DNA of 64,000 nucleotides from the NCBI RefSeq assembly GCF_019448255.1, contig NZ_CP080410.1, forward strand, positions 1,984,001 through 2,048,000. The letters run 5' to 3'. This document shows positions 1 through 8,528 of the stretch, one piece after another. The notes beneath the pieces are model-generated. The model saw only the letters and a program-made list of their open reading frames with translations. It did no database searches and was not told the origin of the DNA. Made by a program: the position numbers and the translations under genes. Every line of letters starts with the position of its first letter. The first letter of the stretch is position 1. This DNA is from Qipengyuania flava. Its GTDB lineage: Bacteria > Pseudomonadota > Alphaproteobacteria > Sphingomonadales > Sphingomonadaceae.

Positions 1-782
1 GGGTAGTCATCGGCACTGGTCAGACTGGCAAAGCCGAACCCTTTCATCCCGGCGCGCTCGCAGCGCTGGGGCCAGCTGGCAGCCGCATCCGTCCCGAGAT
101 TGCGCCGCAAATGGATGCGCGTGAGATCGTTGAGCATCGCGCAACTGGGCGGAGGCGTCATGGCCTCGGCCGCCTGCATGCTCCGCGTAAGCGGACCGAT
201 GATATCCGGGAATTCTGCACTAATGGCCATCAGGCGGCGCTGAAGCGTCTCGTTCGGGCCGACATAGGCCGCCAGATCATCCTGCGCATCGTCGCGGCTC
301 GCAAGCTCGAGAAATGCGGCCCGGACGATTTCGTCCGAACGCTCGGTCCGCACGAGCGCCTCGAGGCGCTGCATCGCCGCTTCGTAGTCGCCGCTCGCGC
401 TGTAGGACCCGAGCACGGCGATCTGCGTATAGTCGTCGCGCCATCCCCGGCGCGCGCCGAGGCTCAACGCCGCGGAGGCGAGTTCCAGGTCACCGCTTTC
501 GGCAGCGGCAAGGCCAAGGAGCCCAAGATGCGAAGCCGATACCGGACGTGCTGCAACGATTCCCGCGGCCACGGGCAAGGCAAGCTCCGGATCTTCCAGT
601 ACGATCGTGCGCGCGCGGATCTCATCCGCGTTTCCGCCAAAGCCGGCCGGGACCAGCTCGACGAGCGAGCGATTGCTGCGCGACGATCGGTCCGCCTGCA
701 CCAGGAGGATGCAGGCGGAAAGGAGCCCAAAGAAAAGGAGACGGGCGATCCAGCCCCCAACCTTTCCCGCTTGCAATGCCAT
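1..782 (-). CDS. EPS-locus TPR-like membrane-anchored protein (partial)
   Basis: The reading frame stays open from the start at 782 to the window edge, so the C-terminus is missing; about 260 codons are visible. The start ATG overlaps the stop of the upstream tyrosine kinase gene by one base (TGATG), which fixes the start and implies translational coupling. Residues about 12-30 form one hydrophobic segment. The rest is Ala/Leu/Glu-rich helix resembling the TPR-like proteins that end sphingomonad exopolysaccharide loci. A periplasmic or envelope scaffold role in polysaccharide export is inferred from position only; no catalytic motif was found. Confidence 0.75.
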   Translation of the reverse strand, partial: MALQAGKVGGWIARLLFFGLLSACILLVQADRSSRSNRSLVELVPAGFGGNADEIRARTIVLEDPELALPVAAGIVAARPVSASHLGLLGLAAAESGDLELASAALSLGARRGWRDDYTQIAVLGSYSASGDYEAAMQRLEALVRTERSDEIVRAAFLELASRDDAQDDLAAYVGPNETLQRRLMAISAEFPDIIGPLTRSMQAAEAMTPPPSCAMLNDLTRIHLRRNLGTDAAASWPQRCERAGMKGFGFASLTSADDY

Positions 783-2977
783 CAGGCCTCTCGGCTCTCG
801 TACGTGTAGTAGTCAGAACCGTAGTAGGAATACGATCCGCCAGCGGCCTTAGCGTCGAAGCGCGTCAGCACGGCGCCGAGCACATTCGCGTGGACGAGGT
901 TCAGGCGGCGAAGGCCGGCCTTGACCACGCCGCGCGTACCGGACGAGGCGTCGATGACCATAACGATGGCTTCGACATTGGCCGAAAGCAGCGGCGTATC
1001 GGACAGGCCGAGGAGCGGCGGAGCGTCGATAATGACGCAGTCGTAACTCTCCTTGATCTGCGACAGCGTTTCCTCAAGGCGCGGCGAGCCGAGCAAGGCC
1101 GCCGGATCGGGCGGGATCGGAAGCGCGGTCATATACGAAAGGTTCGCAATGTCCGAAGGAACGATGACCTCTTCGATACGCTTTTCGCCAGCAAGAACCG
1201 AGGTAAGGCCCTCCACGCTGCTGCCGATGCGCTTGTGCAGCGTCGGGCGGCGAAGGTCGGCGTCGACCAGCAGCGTACGGCGGCCGAGCGAGGCGAACTG
1301 GCGTGCCAGTTCGTTCGCCGTCGTACTCTTGCCTTCGCTGGCCTTGCCGCTCGTGATCATGAGGCTGGCAGGCATGCCGTTGGCCGAGCTGTAGCGCAGG
1401 TTGGTTCCCAGCGACTGGTAGGCTTCGCTGACAGGAGACTTCGGATCCTGCAGGTCTTCCTGCAGGTTGTCCGCCTGCGGAATGAGCCCAAGCATCGACA
1501 GCTTCAGCTTGTTCTCCACATCGTCCGGCGAGCGGATGACATCGTCGAGCTGCTCGCGCAGGAAGACGAACGCACCTGCCGCGGCAAGGCCTGCAACCAA
1601 CGCCACGAGAACGTTGAGGGCCAGGTTCGGAGAAGACGGTTCGCGCGGAACTTCGGCGACATCGATGAGCGACAGATTGTTCGACGTCGCACCGGCAATA
1701 GCGTTGAGCTCGTTGTAGCGCGTCAGCAGCGTGTTGTAGAGCGCGCGGTCGGTTTCCGCGACACGCTTCAGAACGTTGTACTGAACGCCGCGATCCTGTT
1801 CGCCCAGAGCTTCGTCACGCAAGGTGGTGACCTGGCTGCGCAGCTGCTGCTCGCGCTCACGGGTGGATTCGTACTGGACCCGAAGCGAATCCTTGATGGC
1901 GGAGCCGACCGACTGGATCTGGTCGTTGATCCGCGCAAGCTGGGCTTCCAGTGCCTTCACATTGGGGTGATCATCAAGGTGACGCTGGCGTTCGTCGGCC
2001 AGTTCAGCCTCGATCTGGCTGCGCTGCGAGATCAGCGACTGCACGCCCGGGTTCTGGACAACCTGCGGCACCGAGAGCACCGGCTTGTTGATGACCGCCT
2101 GCCAGCGGTTCTCCGCATCAACGCGTTCTGCGGTTGCCGCGCTCGCCGCAGCGTTGAGCTGGACCAGCGTATCGTTGGTAACTGAGAGCGTCGTTTCACG
2201 ATCCGCGTTCTGACCCTGTCCGGAAACACGAATCAGACCCGCCTGGCGCGAATACTGGTTAAGGTCGCGTTCGCTGGTCTCGAGCTTTTCGCGGGCATCG
2301 GCCAGCTGTTGAGCGAGAAATTCGCGCGCGTAGGCCGAGCTCTCGAACTTGCGGACGAGGTTCCCGTTGATGAAGTTTTCCGACAGCGCGTTGGAGAGCC
2401 GGGCCGCGATGACCGGGTCAGCGCTCTCGAAGCTGATCGTCACGATCCGGCTGTCGAGCGGGAGACCCGCGTTCATGTTGTCTTGGACAAGGTCGATCGC
2501 GAGATCCTGCCGGAAGCCTGCAAGACCGCGCTGGTCGAGCGCGAGGCCTTCCACGTCCTCTTCCGTCGGAAGCTCCGCACCCTGCGCTTCGAAGAACTCG
2601 GCATCGCTGGCGAGGCCTTCAGCCTCGACGACCTGCTGAGCGAGAGTCCGGCTACGGATGATGTCGACCTGCGTTTGCAGGAAGCGGTCGGCGTCCTGGT
2701 AGGCTGCCGGCGAGGTCGCCGTATCGTTCTCGATGATCTGTTCGGCCTGCTGCTCGATCATCACGCGTGAGCTGGCGATATAGCGCGGAACCATCAGCAG
2801 GGTCGCGACGACCGCAAGGATCAGCGCCCCGACAACAATGGCAACAATCGGGATGATGTTGCGGCGGACCGCAGCCATGATCGCGTGGAGGTCGAAAACG
2901 CCTCCGGCGCCCGGATAGGTCTCGCCAAACGGCTGCACCGGCGCGTCGACAGGCTGCAAGTTAAGCTTCTCAACCAC
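782..2977 (-). CDS. polysaccharide biosynthesis tyrosine autokinase (Wzc/GumC-like)
   Basis: A 731-aa inner-membrane polysaccharide co-polymerase fused to a BY-kinase. It has an N-terminal Wzz-type domain with a transmembrane segment near residues 38-60, a long periplasmic coiled coil, a second membrane segment following a proline-rich motif (PREPSSP), then the cytoplasmic kinase. Walker A is GKASEGKST (about 544-552), Walker A' is LLVDADLRRP (about 570-579), and Walker B is CVIIDAPP near 648. The C-terminus has a tyrosine cluster (YSYYGSDYYTY) that would be the autophosphorylation site. It should control chain length and export with the lipoprotein encoded 3 bp upstream. Confidence 0.95.
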   Translation of the reverse strand: MVEKLNLQPVDAPVQPFGETYPGAGGVFDLHAIMAAVRRNIIPIVAIVVGALILAVVATLLMVPRYIASSRVMIEQQAEQIIENDTATSPAAYQDADRFLQTQVDIIRSRTLAQQVVEAEGLASDAEFFEAQGAELPTEEDVEGLALDQRGLAGFRQDLAIDLVQDNMNAGLPLDSRIVTISFESADPVIAARLSNALSENFINGNLVRKFESSAYAREFLAQQLADAREKLETSERDLNQYSRQAGLIRVSGQGQNADRETTLSVTNDTLVQLNAAASAATAERVDAENRWQAVINKPVLSVPQVVQNPGVQSLISQRSQIEAELADERQRHLDDHPNVKALEAQLARINDQIQSVGSAIKDSLRVQYESTREREQQLRSQVTTLRDEALGEQDRGVQYNVLKRVAETDRALYNTLLTRYNELNAIAGATSNNLSLIDVAEVPREPSSPNLALNVLVALVAGLAAAGAFVFLREQLDDVIRSPDDVENKLKLSMLGLIPQADNLQEDLQDPKSPVSEAYQSLGTNLRYSSANGMPASLMITSGKASEGKSTTANELARQFASLGRRTLLVDADLRRPTLHKRIGSSVEGLTSVLAGEKRIEEVIVPSDIANLSYMTALPIPPDPAALLGSPRLEETLSQIKESYDCVIIDAPPLLGLSDTPLLSANVEAIVMVIDASSGTRGVVKAGLRRLNLVHANVLGAVLTRFDAKAAGGSYSYYGSDYYTYESREA

Positions 2978-2980
2978 CAG

Positions 2981-3667
2981 TTAGAACCTTGTAAAAACGT
3001 TGAAGAGCGGCGCCGCGCGGAGGAAGTCGCGATACGCTGCACGGACGGCGGAGAAGCCGACGACAATTCGGTCACCACCCTTGATTTCGGGATCGGGCGC
3101 CCTGCCTTCGCGGATGTCCTTGAAATTGAACACCGCGCCGTAGCGCTCGCCGTCGATGAAGCGGAAAACGATGACTTCATCATCGACGGCCACATCGTTC
3201 AGGCCCTTGGCGCGCGCGATGGATTCGATGAGCGAGGAGGTCCCGGCGATCTCATAGACACCCGGTTCCACGACGCTCCCGTCGACGACGACCCTCTGCC
3301 CTGCCGACGCAACCACGCCGACCACGACCTGCGGATCGCGGATAAAGCGCGTGGCGAGGCCGTCCTCGATTGCGTTGCTCAGTTCGAGCGGAGTGCGTCC
3401 GGCGGCCGAAACCTCCCCAATCAGCGGGAAGTTGATCAGGCCCGCCGAATCCACCGCAACGGTTTCGAAGGTGAGTTCCGGCTCCTGGAACACGCGGATC
3501 GACAAGGTGTCGAGCACGCCGATACGGTATTCCGCAATCTGCCGGTTCGGATCGACCGGTGGCATGACGGAATACGCCGACTGCCCGCGCGGCAAGTCGC
3601 GTGCCGGTGAAAAACAACCTGAAAGCGCCAATGCTCCACAGCAAAGCGCTACTAGCTTAAGCCTCAT
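2981..3667 (-). CDS. polysaccharide export outer-membrane lipoprotein (Wza/GumB-like)
   Basis: A 228-aa lipoprotein. The signal peptide ends in the lipobox LSGC with the lipidated Cys at residue 18. A Poly_export domain follows, with the usual YRIGVLDTLSIRVFQEPEL pattern, then a SLBB-like segment. It would form the outer-membrane channel partner of the tyrosine kinase/co-polymerase encoded directly downstream. Its 5' end overlaps the 3' end of the O-antigen ligase-like gene by 11 bases, so the locus is probably one transcript. The length fits the short GumB-like export proteins of alphaproteobacteria. Confidence 0.93.
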   Translation of the reverse strand: MRLKLVALCCGALALSGCFSPARDLPRGQSAYSVMPPVDPNRQIAEYRIGVLDTLSIRVFQEPELTFETVAVDSAGLINFPLIGEVSAAGRTPLELSNAIEDGLATRFIRDPQVVVGVVASAGQRVVVDGSVVEPGVYEIAGTSSLIESIARAKGLNDVAVDDEVIVFRFIDGERYGAVFNFKDIREGRAPDPEIKGGDRIVVGFSAVRAAYRDFLRAAPLFNVFTRF

Positions 3668-5015
3668 AAAAATCGCGATCCCCAGTCCTGGAATAGGTTG
3701 GCGCTAACACGGCAATCAGGAGCGCGGCAAGGCTCAAGTGGATCTCGTTCCGCAACGGGTAATCCACGAGTGATTGCAGCGCAAAAATAAGAAGTCCCAT
3801 GGACGCGGCAAGAACGATTGGTGCGTCCGGTCCGCTCCTGCGCTTCCAATATTGCAGGACAAGGTAAACGGTCCAGGCGAGCAAGAGCAGCCAGCCAAGA
3901 ATTCCGGCCTCCACGCCAAGTTCGAGATAGTCGTTATGCGCTCGTCGCGCGAATCCCGGCAGCAAGGTCTCGAGAGATTCGTAGGTTTGGAACACCTCGT
4001 CGAACGACCCCATTCCGCTACCCATGGGCCACAAATCCTCAATGGCGAGTTTGCTGTCTTCCCAGATGTTTGGGCGCTGATCCTCGAGGTTTTCAAACCG
4101 CGATATCGTTGCCCCGACACGGTCGCTCGAAGCAACGGCCGCGAGGATACCGCCAACCAGGGCCAGCCCCAGGACCACCACCGGCCAACGCATAGCGCGC
4201 CCCTCGGACTTGCGCGCGAGGAGAAGTCGCAGCCCGAAGGCGCTAAAGGGAACCAGCAGGAGGGCAATACTCGAACGCGACTGCGTCAGAACCACCGCAA
4301 GAACGAGAACGGCAGCCAACGAGACAAGCAACGGCTTGGTCAGGACACCAGCGGGAGAACTCGACCAGAAGGGAATCAGGCAGCACTGCGCCAGGACGAA
4401 CATGAGCCCGCTCGAGTTGTGACTCGCGAACACTCCGTAGAGGCGACCAGGTTCGAGGATGGGATAAGGCAGCGGATTCGAACCGCCGGCAATCTGGATG
4501 AGCGCCACGAGCATGCTGACGAAAGCAAGCGCCACGACCAGCGCCATGATCGGATAGGCGACCGCCCCCAGCGAACGGGCGTACAACAGCAGGACGAGCG
4601 GCGGAATGAGCGCGAACGCGGCCAAAGCGGTGCGCGCAGGATCGAGGGACCAAGGGTACCAACCCGCCTCAGCTCCGACCAGCGCGCGAGCCGGAAGGGC
4701 AAGGTCTGCACTGGGCAACGCCTGCCATACGGCCGGCGGCAGCGGGACCAACTGGATCAGCGGCACCGCAAGGGTAGCCGCTATCAGCCCGCGCAGAACG
4801 AGCGGAAGCGATCGCCAGCCGGCAACCATCCTGTCGAAATAGAAGAGGCCAAATCCCAGGGCCGAAACCTGGAGGATGCCGTTTAGGATACCGTAGCGGC
4901 TACCACCCCCACCCAGGAGGAAGATCAAAACAATCAGCGCGCAAAACGGCCACGTAAGCGACGCCATTTCACCAAGGGAGAAGGCGCGAGCCGCCTTCCG
5001 TCCTGAAGCCCCCAT
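3657..5015 (-). CDS. O-antigen ligase/polymerase family protein
   Basis: A 452-aa polytopic membrane protein with about a dozen hydrophobic segments. The Wzy_C/O-antigen ligase signature is visible near residue 350 as a periplasmic loop with RRAHNDYLELGVEAG, including the characteristic His. In an EPS locus with Wzc- and Wza-like proteins, the most likely role is polymerization (Wzy) or ligation of undecaprenyl-linked repeat units at the periplasmic face. Sequence alone does not separate polymerase from ligase. The gene overlaps the export lipoprotein gene. Confidence 0.88.
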   Translation of the reverse strand: MGASGRKAARAFSLGEMASLTWPFCALIVLIFLLGGGGSRYGILNGILQVSALGFGLFYFDRMVAGWRSLPLVLRGLIAATLAVPLIQLVPLPPAVWQALPSADLALPARALVGAEAGWYPWSLDPARTALAAFALIPPLVLLLYARSLGAVAYPIMALVVALAFVSMLVALIQIAGGSNPLPYPILEPGRLYGVFASHNSSGLMFVLAQCCLIPFWSSSPAGVLTKPLLVSLAAVLVLAVVLTQSRSSIALLLVPFSAFGLRLLLARKSEGRAMRWPVVVLGLALVGGILAAVASSDRVGATISRFENLEDQRPNIWEDSKLAIEDLWPMGSGMGSFDEVFQTYESLETLLPGFARRAHNDYLELGVEAGILGWLLLLAWTVYLVLQYWKRRSGPDAPIVLAASMGLLIFALQSLVDYPLRNEIHLSLAALLIAVLAPTYSRTGDRDFYEA

Positions 5016-5052
5016 CGGACTCCCCCGCGTCTACGCCACAGGCGCTCAAATG

Positions 5053-5088
5053 AAAAATGGCCCACCGACCGAGGTCGGCGGGCCATTT
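5053..5088 (-). terminator. intrinsic terminator after the small EPS-locus gene
   Basis: A 16-bp inverted repeat (5055-5070 and 5073-5088) with one mismatch and a 2-base centre. Read on the minus strand it is followed by a T run. It lies 17 bases beyond the stop of the 94-aa gene and separates it from the O-antigen ligase gene, so the ligase-lipoprotein-kinase genes probably rely on read-through or their own promoter. Confidence 0.85.
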
Positions 5089-5104
5089 AAACTTTTACGG
5101 CGTC

Positions 5105-5389
5105 TTACGAGCCCGGCGACAGATCGTCGTCGTCGCTCGCAGCAGCAATGATGCCGACGATGACAGCGATACCACCGATGATTGCGATGATGATGCCACC
5201 ACCGCCGTTTTCGTTGGCCTTACGCTCGGTCAGGGTCGAACGAGCAGCTTCGCCGCTGACGGTCGAAAGCTTGACGGGCTGCACGTTGACGCCAGCAGCG
5301 TCAGCAGCACGAGTACCTGCAGTGGCCGAAACCGAGGTGGCTGCCATAGCGACAGCACCGAGGCCGGCAAGAAGGCGGCTGGTCTTCAT
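5105..5389 (-). CDS. small secreted/membrane protein of EPS locus, unknown function
   Basis: A 94-aa protein with a strong ribosome binding site (AGGAGA, 5397-5402) before the ATG. It has a signal-like N-terminus with a likely cleavage after SATAG (about residue 25), a short polar middle, a GGGG turn, and a C-terminal hydrophobic segment (about 65-85) followed by an acidic tail (DDDD). It is isolated on both sides, with a 163-bp gap to the sugar transferase gene and a strong terminator downstream, so it may be expressed independently. Similar tiny proteins accompany EPS loci in sphingomonads, but no function is assigned. Confidence 0.8.
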   Translation of the reverse strand: MKTSRLLAGLGAVAMAATSVSATAGTRAADAAGVNVQPVKLSTVSGEAARSTLTERKANENGGGGIIIAIIGGIAVIVGIIAAASDDDDLSPGS

Positions 5390-5552
5390 TTTTAGTCTCC
5401 TAGTGTTCTTCTTCGCGAGAATTCAATTCTGGGCTAGCAGTGATTCGAATACGAGGCAACCGGTTAATCCCTTGTTACGTCGCATTTTTACAACCACTCA
5501 CAGCACGTACCCGTCTTATGTGACAATCACCTTACGCCCTTGACCCAAGTCG

Positions 5553-6965
5553 TCAATATGCATTCGGATGCACGAGAACCCTGGCCGTAGCGAAGATGAT
5601 CTTGATATCCCGCAGGATCGACCAGTTGCGAATATACTCCAGATCCGCCTCCAGCCTGTCCTTCAGATGATTCTCCGTTTCGGTCGCACCGCGATAGCCG
5701 CGGACCTGCGCCAGACCCGTCAGGCCAGGCTTCAACGCGTGACGCTGCCAGTAATCGGCGTCGACTTCCCAGAACAGCTTCTCGCCGGCCAGTGAGCCCA
5801 GGGCATGCGGCCGGGGCCCCACAATGCTCATCTCCGAGCGCAGTACATTGAGGAGCTGCGGCAGCTCATCGATCGAGGTCTTGCGGATGAATCGTCCGAT
5901 CCGCGTGATGCGATCGTCATCGCGTGAGGTCGAGCGCGCGCCCTTGCTGTCCAGCTTCTCCACTCGCATCGAGCGGAACTTGAGCATGTCGAAGAGGCAG
6001 TTGTTTGCGCCCATCCGCTGCTGCACGAAAAAGACGGGGCCGCCGTCTTCCAGCTTGATCAGCAAGGCAACCAGCAGGAGAAGCGGGCTCAACACCAGCA
6101 CCGCCGGGACGGTTATGGCAAGATCCATGCCCCGCTTGAAGATGCGCGCGTGCAAGGCGAGCGGACCGGTCGAGACGACCAGGAACGACTGCCCACCCTC
6201 ACGCTCCAGCGCAATAGCGCCCAGCTCTTGCAGAGCGGTGGAGACCACCTCGCCGCGAACGCCCGCACCGCGCATCACGTTGGCCCATTTGGTCCTCTGG
6301 TCCACCGCACAGCTGACGACGACGCGGTCCATTCCGCGCATCAGGCGGCCGATCCGGTCAAGGCTGTTGGGAGAGGATTGCACGCCCGAAATGTCGAAGT
6401 CTTCGGCGTGAACAATCTGCGCGCCGCGAATGTCCACCTTGGGCCCGCCATCCATCACCACCAGCACCGAGCTCACGCTCGGGCCGTAGATCCGGCGCAG
6501 GACAAGATGCATGACCACGCGCACGAGCGCCATGCCGGCAAAGGCAGCCACCAGCGCCAGCGAGAGCATGACACGCGAGAACTCGGTAGCCGCCTTGGCG
6601 TAGAAGATCATGACCGTGCACAGCATCGCCGACAGGACCAGCGCAATGCCGGCCTGCCCGATCGCGTAGCGAACTTCATCGAGCGCGCGAATCGAGTAGC
6701 AGCGCTGGTAGACAGCAATGACGAGGAAGATCGGCAGGAAAGCCCAGCCCATCGCCATCGCGAATTCGTTGGGCCATTGGTCGCGGTACACACCGCCTGC
6801 CAAGACAAAGCTGCCCAACAGCACGGCGGTGTCGGCAAGCAGCATGAGCAGATACATCTGCACGCGGCGACTTTCCATCGCCGGCCTAGTAACCGCATGT
6901 GAGACGTTTTCTAGATACACGTTCTTCGCTCCGCCCTTCTTCAGCCGGGGGGTTTTGATGATCAT
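5553..6965 (-). CDS. exopolysaccharide biosynthesis polyprenyl glycosylphosphotransferase
   Basis: A WcaJ/PssY-type initiating sugar transferase of about 470 aa. It has several N-terminal transmembrane helices, a CoA-binding-like central region, and a C-terminal bacterial sugar transferase domain. That domain is marked by KRGMDLA followed by a hydrophobic hairpin, the FDMLKFRSM motif, and [13 protein letters not shown]...SIVGPRPH. It transfers a sugar-1-phosphate to undecaprenyl phosphate, the first step of EPS repeat-unit assembly. The ATG at 6965 was chosen; a GTG at 7004 would add 13 residues, and neither has a convincing Shine-Dalgarno sequence. The divergent neighbour is icd. Confidence 0.93.
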   Translation of the reverse strand: MIIKTPRLKKGGAKNVYLENVSHAVTRPAMESRRVQMYLLMLLADTAVLLGSFVLAGGVYRDQWPNEFAMAMGWAFLPIFLVIAVYQRCYSIRALDEVRYAIGQAGIALVLSAMLCTVMIFYAKAATEFSRVMLSLALVAAFAGMALVRVVMHLVLRRIYGPSVSSVLVVMDGGPKVDIRGAQIVHAEDFDISGVQSSPNSLDRIGRLMRGMDRVVVSCAVDQRTKWANVMRGAGVRGEVVSTALQELGAIALEREGGQSFLVVSTGPLALHARIFKRGMDLAITVPAVLVLSPLLLLVALLIKLEDGGPVFFVQQRMGANNCLFDMLKFRSMRVEKLDSKGARSTSRDDDRITRIGRFIRKTSIDELPQLLNVLRSEMSIVGPRPHALGSLAGEKLFWEVDADYWQRHALKPGLTGLAQVRGYRGATETENHLKDRLEADLEYIRNWSILRDIKIIFATARVLVHPNAY

Positions 6966-6979
6966 GCGACTATGTTCTT

Positions 6980-6992
6980 GTTGCAGTGCAAC
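6980..6992. promoter_or_regulatory. short palindrome in the leader of the EPS sugar transferase gene
   Basis: GTTGCA-G-TGCAAC is a perfect 6-bp inverted repeat. It lies 15 bases upstream of the chosen sugar transferase start, in the divergent EPS/icd intergenic region. It could be an operator, but it would be coding if the 7004 GTG start is used. Confidence 0.25.
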
Positions 6993-7198
6993 GTAGCACT
7001 TCACTGCCCATAGCTTTCGTTACCCCCTGGTGGCAATGTGTATTGTTAATTTGCGTCATTGCGGGACCTTCTTGCAACAATGCCCTGCTCGCGGCGCAAT
7101 CCGGCGCGGCCCCTGCGTCCATCGCCCAGCCCTCCCTTGCCCTTGCGCCGCGCTCTGCTATGGCGCGCGCAACACTTATCCGAACGAACAGGAAACCC

Positions 7199-8419
7199 AT
7201 GGCGAAGATCAAGGTTGCGAACCCGATCGTCGAACTCGACGGCGACGAAATGACGAAAATCATCTGGCAGTGGATCCGTGAGCGGCTGATCCTGCCGTAT
7301 CTCGACGTCGACCTTAAGTATTACGACCTCTCGATCGAGAAGCGCGACGAAACCGACGACCAGATCACTATCGACGCAGCCAACGCGATCAAGGAACACG
7401 GCGTCGGCGTGAAATGCGCCACCATCACGCCCGACGAAGCCCGCGTCGAAGAATTCGACCTCAAGAAGATGTGGGTTAGCCCGAACGGCACGATCCGCAA
7501 CATCCTGGGCGGCGTGGTCTTCCGCGAGCCGATCGTGATCGACAACGTGCCGCGCCTGGTGCCGGGCTGGACCGACCCGATCGTGGTCGGCCGTCACGCG
7601 TTCGGCGACCAGTACCGCGCCAAGGACACTCTGATCCCGGGCGCCGGCAAGCTGCGCCTCGTCTTCGAAGGCGAAGACGGCGAGAAGATCGACCTCGACG
7701 TCTACGAATTCCAGAGCTCGGGCGTCGCCATGGCGATGTACAATCTCGACGACAGCATCCGCGATTTCGCGCGTGCCTGTATGAACTACGGCCTCGACCG
7801 CGGCTGGCCGGTGTACCTGTCGACCAAGAACACCATCCTCAAGAAGTACGATGGCCGCTTCAAGGACCTGTTCCAGGAAGTGTTCGACGCCGAATTCGCC
7901 GACAAGTTCAAGGAAGCGAACATCACCTACGAGCACCGCCTGATCGACGACATGGTCGCCGCGGCTCTGAAGTGGAGCGGCAAGTTCGTCTGGGCCTGCA
8001 AGAACTACGACGGCGACGTGCAGTCGGACGTCGTGGCGCAGGGCTTCGGCTCGCTCGGCCTGATGACATCGGTCCTGATGACGCCGGACGGCAAGACCGT
8101 CGAAGCGGAAGCCGCCCACGGCACCGTGACGCGCCACTACCGCCAGCACCAGGAAGGCAAGGCGACCTCGACCAACCCGATTGCGTCGATCTTCGCCTGG
8201 ACCCGCGGCCTTATCTATCGCGGCCGTTTCGACAACACGCCCGACGTCGTGAAGTTCGCCGAAACGCTCGAGCGCGTCTGCATCAAGACCGTCGAAAGCG
8301 GCAAGATGACCAAGGACCTCGCGCTGCTGATCGGTCCGGAGCAGAGCTGGATGACCACCGAACAGTTCTTCGAAGCGATCGTCGAAAACCTCGAGAAGGA
8401 AATGCAGGCCTGGGGCTGA
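7199..8419 (+). CDS. icd: NADP-dependent isocitrate dehydrogenase
   Basis: A 406-aa enzyme, the usual length for the homodimeric alphaproteobacterial/eukaryote-like NADP-IDH. It oxidatively decarboxylates isocitrate to 2-oxoglutarate in the TCA cycle. Visible family motifs are the N-terminal [12 protein letters not shown], the substrate segment with [12 protein letters not shown], and [11 protein letters not shown] with [12 protein letters not shown] in the C-terminal half. The frame is open upstream to 6986, but the ATG at 7199 follows an AGGAAA site and begins with the conserved MAKIKV, so the longer form is rejected. Confidence 0.97.
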   Translation: MAKIKVANPIVELDGDEMTKIIWQWIRERLILPYLDVDLKYYDLSIEKRDETDDQITIDAANAIKEHGVGVKCATITPDEARVEEFDLKKMWVSPNGTIRNILGGVVFREPIVIDNVPRLVPGWTDPIVVGRHAFGDQYRAKDTLIPGAGKLRLVFEGEDGEKIDLDVYEFQSSGVAMAMYNLDDSIRDFARACMNYGLDRGWPVYLSTKNTILKKYDGRFKDLFQEVFDAEFADKFKEANITYEHRLIDDMVAAALKWSGKFVWACKNYDGDVQSDVVAQGFGSLGLMTSVLMTPDGKTVEAEAAHGTVTRHYRQHQEGKATSTNPIASIFAWTRGLIYRGRFDNTPDVVKFAETLERVCIKTVESGKMTKDLALLIGPEQSWMTTEQFFEAIVENLEKEMQAWG

Positions 8420-8461
8420 AACCTTCTCGCGACTTCGTCATTGCCTAGGCAGTGACGCGAC

Positions 8462-8494
8462 GGACCGGGATCGGCGCACTGCCGGTCCCGGTCC
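8462..8494 (+). terminator. probable icd terminator
   Basis: A perfect 9-bp inverted repeat (8462-8470 and 8486-8494) lies 43 bases after the icd stop. The inner bases can pair further (CGGC with GCCG). The following T-rich stretch is weak, so efficiency is uncertain. Confidence 0.6.
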
Positions 8495-8528
8495 TGTCGT
8501 TTGGGGCTCTTGAAGAACGGGAAACAGC

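Noticed and set aside
314-2185. 623-aa plus-strand frame opposite the EPS tyrosine kinase
   Set aside because: Arg-rich, low-complexity translation antisense to a protein with clear Wzc motifs; typical high-GC shadow.
6986-7198. N-terminal extension of isocitrate dehydrogenase
   Set aside because: Extension is not family-like, and AGGAAA plus MAKIKV fix the start at 7199.
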